Source: Combretum micranthum (Eukaryota > Streptophyta > Magnoliopsida > Myrtales > Combretaceae). From it: a DNA stretch of 64,000 nucleotides. Position 1 is the stretch's first letter. Every line of letters starts with the position of its first letter. The notes below the pieces were generated by a model, which worked only from the letters and a program-made list of their open reading frames with translations, was not told where the DNA came from and made no database searches. The position numbers were made by a program, and so were the translations under genes. This document shows, in pieces, positions 62,100 to 64,000 of this stretch. The stretch spans positions 124,001 to 188,000 of the forward strand of contig JAMXBD010001044.1 of the NCBI GenBank assembly GCA_024138025.1. The letters are read 5' to 3'.

Positions 62100-63161
62100 T
62101 CCTCTGCTTTGTTTGTTTGCAGTTCCAAGTTAGTGCATTTTGCTAGATCTTTAAGCATGAAATCTGTTCCATCATCATCTAATCTTTTAACAGCTCAAAG
62201 TCTCCAAGAATAATAGAAATATGCATAATAGGTGCATCCATAGATGTAATTAGTACATTCTTGAATTCATCAAAAGCACAAGAATGTAGAACTGAATTCT
62301 CACGCATCATATGCTTATCATAACCACCAATATCGGTAGCTTGTCCTCCCTCACACTTAATTTTGTTCTCTTAATATTCAACACTTAAATCATTTGCTTC
62401 ACTCCTTGCTCCAACATCATCAAAATCTGTCCTTTGTAGATTTTCAATAAGGAAAAATGTATCTTCCTTCCAATCATATTAAAACAGTCCAAATCTTATG
62501 ATAAGTGCCTTAACAAAATAATCCCATGTTTTAAAATGATTGAACTCATCCATATACACATATCGCATGTTAGCAACTTTTTGATAGCAAAAAATATAAG
62601 CTTATGCTTATGGTAGTAATTTTCATCTATGTGATGGTAATCGAAGATAAATTCCACTTGTAACACCCAAGAAAGTGGATTTTGGCTCGAAAATCTTGGA
62701 ATTTCTTAATAGATTTTATTCAATATAGATGAATAAAGTGATGTATATGATGATGCTTGCAAAATCTCATGGTAAGGTTGATTTAGTCTCAATATGTCTA
62801 GCTTAGAATTGGCAAATTGCAATGAAAATTCAGTATCACTTACTATTTGTTTGACACCCTCTAATTCATATGATCGAAAGTGAAATTGTGAATCTAACAA
62901 TGATGAATCTTGCTATAAATTCTGTTATTGATATGTTATGTATAAAACACCGATGAAAATGAGGAATTCTCATTGAAATTGGAATCTGATGGCTCCTCTT
63001 TATTTGAAATTTGTCAAGGTAAAACAGCTTGAGTTTGATTCCTTTCAATTCTATCTACCCATGTTTGTATTCAACTTACCAAGATCTTCTTAAATATCCA
63101 TTAACATCTTATTTATCTCTTCCTTATTAATAGCTTGTGACTTTTTTGTAATTCCAGCCAT
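62100..63161 (-). pseudogene. Gag remnant of the retroelement
   Basis: The ATG is at 63161-63159 (MAGITKKSQAINKEE), about 100 bp inside the 5' LTR, and is followed by early stops. Near 62460-62550 the minus strand encodes FNHFKTWDYFVKALIIRFG and, after a stop, YDWK. This fits the Ty3 gag core pattern W-x2-F-x-x-A-L-x-x-R-F-G. A further gag-like stretch (VGARSEANDLSVEY) follows. Multiple stops make it non-functional. Confidence 0.68.
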
Positions 63162-63257
63162 GGAACATCAAGAATATGCAAGATCTAATCAAGAAACCAG
63201 AAATCAACAATGAAGCTTTCCTGCAATGAAGTTCGGGAACGAGTCGAGAACACCAAA

Positions 63258-63828
63258 TGTTAGGACCACCGGTCCACAACTAATTCAAGCCTAGACCATA
63301 AAATTATTATGTGTCTTAATCCAAAGTTGGCTTGATTCTTGAACCCTCTCTACACGTCTTCATAAGTTAAATCTATTTCTTTATCTTTTTCCTATTTCAA
63401 TTAAGGTTTCTAATTCTGCCTCTTTTCATAGACAAGTATTTCTTAACCCTAACTCTTGGCTTTCTTTTACCTTCTTTACTTCTCATAGTATGTATCTCTC
63501 AAACTAAGTTGTAACTAAACTAATGAATTGATGTTATTTCGTAGGGAGGAATGATGCCGATGCAAATGGCTTATTTGAGAAATCCACTTCTCTAAACTCA
63601 ATCTTACAAATTGATCTCAAACAGGGCCTATAATTCGTTCCCTTTCTCCTTTTTTTTATTTTCTATTTATAGATGTTACAAGATAACTGTTTGTCTGTTT
63701 GTTTGGTTACAATCTGTTGTAACTATCATAGATCTAGCTAAATCTTTTATGTAGCTACTATTTGTTACATTGACCTTATGTTACATGATGATATTTCTTT
63801 ATTGTTGGTTGTCTTTGTCTTCTGTTCA
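63258..63828 (-). repeat. 5' LTR of the gag-only retroelement
   Basis: On minus it starts TGAACAGAAGAC (63828) and ends GTCCTAACA (63258). TTTGGTGTTCTCGACTCG follows as the possible, much altered, primer site. It lies about 90 bp beyond the CDPK stop codon in the same orientation. Confidence 0.75.
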
Positions 63829-63919
63829 TAATAGGGTGCTCTTTACCCCATGCTTGGCCGAACACTAACGATAAGAAACGAAAAAGTTTCCTATTACACA
63901 CTTATCTCACTAAATAATG

Positions 63920-64000
63920 TTAAAGAACGTCTCCTCGCCTCTTCTTCGTGTTCACTTCTGGATTCCCTTTCCTCATCATCATAACAAACTCATCGTAGTT
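63920..64000 (-). CDS. Calcium-dependent protein kinase, C-terminal end (partial)
   Basis: The minus strand from the window edge reads NYDEFVMMMRKGNPEV and then NTKKRRGDVL before a TAA at 63922-63920: 26 residues in all. This matches the last EF-hand and tail of plant CDPKs, where the usual wording is DGRINYxEFVAMMRKGNP followed by a basic tail. The Glu of NYDE is the twelfth-position calcium ligand of EF-hand 4. CDPKs are Ser/Thr kinases switched on by calcium binding to this C-terminal calmodulin-like domain. The kinase domain and the other EF-hands lie outside the window. The frame is too short for automatic calling, but the match is distinctive. The subgroup cannot be assigned. Confidence 0.82.
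   Translation of the reverse strand, partial: NYDEFVMMMRKGNPEVNTKKRRGDVL

Larger units (their letters stand above)
60733..63828 (-). mobile_element. Gag-only gypsy-like retroelement
   Basis: Two related LTRs (60733-61248 and 63258-63828) enclose 2.0 kb. Minus orientation follows from a gag ATG just inside the right LTR and a purine-rich tract (AAGGAGAGAAATTA on minus) just before the left one. Only gag-like sequence was found; protease, RT and integrase are missing. The LTRs differ clearly by eye, including a gap near 63420-63455. No matching target duplication was found (AAGAC on the left, TAATA on the right). A Reina-type gypsy origin is a guess from the gag. Confidence 0.72.

Noticed and set aside
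1..64000. Prokaryote-type systems, tRNA or rRNA genes
   Set aside because: Both strands were read for them. The window is clearly plant nuclear DNA dominated by LTR elements, and no such feature was recognised.

Overview
The window is nuclear DNA of a flowering plant, probably a eudicot. It is AT-rich and gene-poor, with GT-AG introns and a host protein of a plant-type BAH/agenet family. Most of it is plant LTR retrotransposon sequence. The species cannot be named. No rRNA, tRNA, CRISPR array, bacterial operon or organellar insertion was recognised.

Only two host genes are well supported. The first is a six-exon minus-strand gene (coding span 34581-39079) for a 628-residue BAH plus tandem-agenet protein, a likely chromatin reader. 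The second is the last 26 codons of a calcium-dependent protein kinase (CDPK), also on the minus strand, running off the right edge (63920-64000). A retroelement LTR begins about 90 bp beyond the CDPK stop.

The left half (7588-32645) is one nested transposon complex. A decayed Ty1/copia element (two LTRs, 5-bp target duplication GTTTG) was interrupted inside its reverse transcriptase by a decayed Ty3/gypsy element of Tat type. That gypsy element was then split three times by members of a long LTR-only family, and one of those copies was itself hit by an Athila-like solo LTR.

The LTR-only family is the most striking signal. Seven copies (A-G, four on plus and three on minus, about 2.1-4.8 kb) start near TGTAAACCC and end near CGGGGCGTGACA. 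Six have perfect 5-bp target duplications and one matches 4 of 5. None has an internal coding region. All keep a TATA box, a CT-rich leader and a splice-donor-like site, and six keep an imperfect 22-bp-arm hairpin. They are best read as solo LTRs of a Tekay/Del-like chromovirus, or as a non-autonomous LTR-only lineage.

The right half also holds a MULE-like element with long inverted repeats and a coding-like cargo (40762-42142), a short inverted-repeat element carrying copy F (49968-54124), probable Athila-like LTR pieces (42866-46311 and 48100-48600), and a gag-only Reina-like retroelement (60733-63828). About 15 kb of AT-rich sequence in between shows nothing I can assign. All transposon reading frames carry stops or frameshifts and are called pseudogenes.
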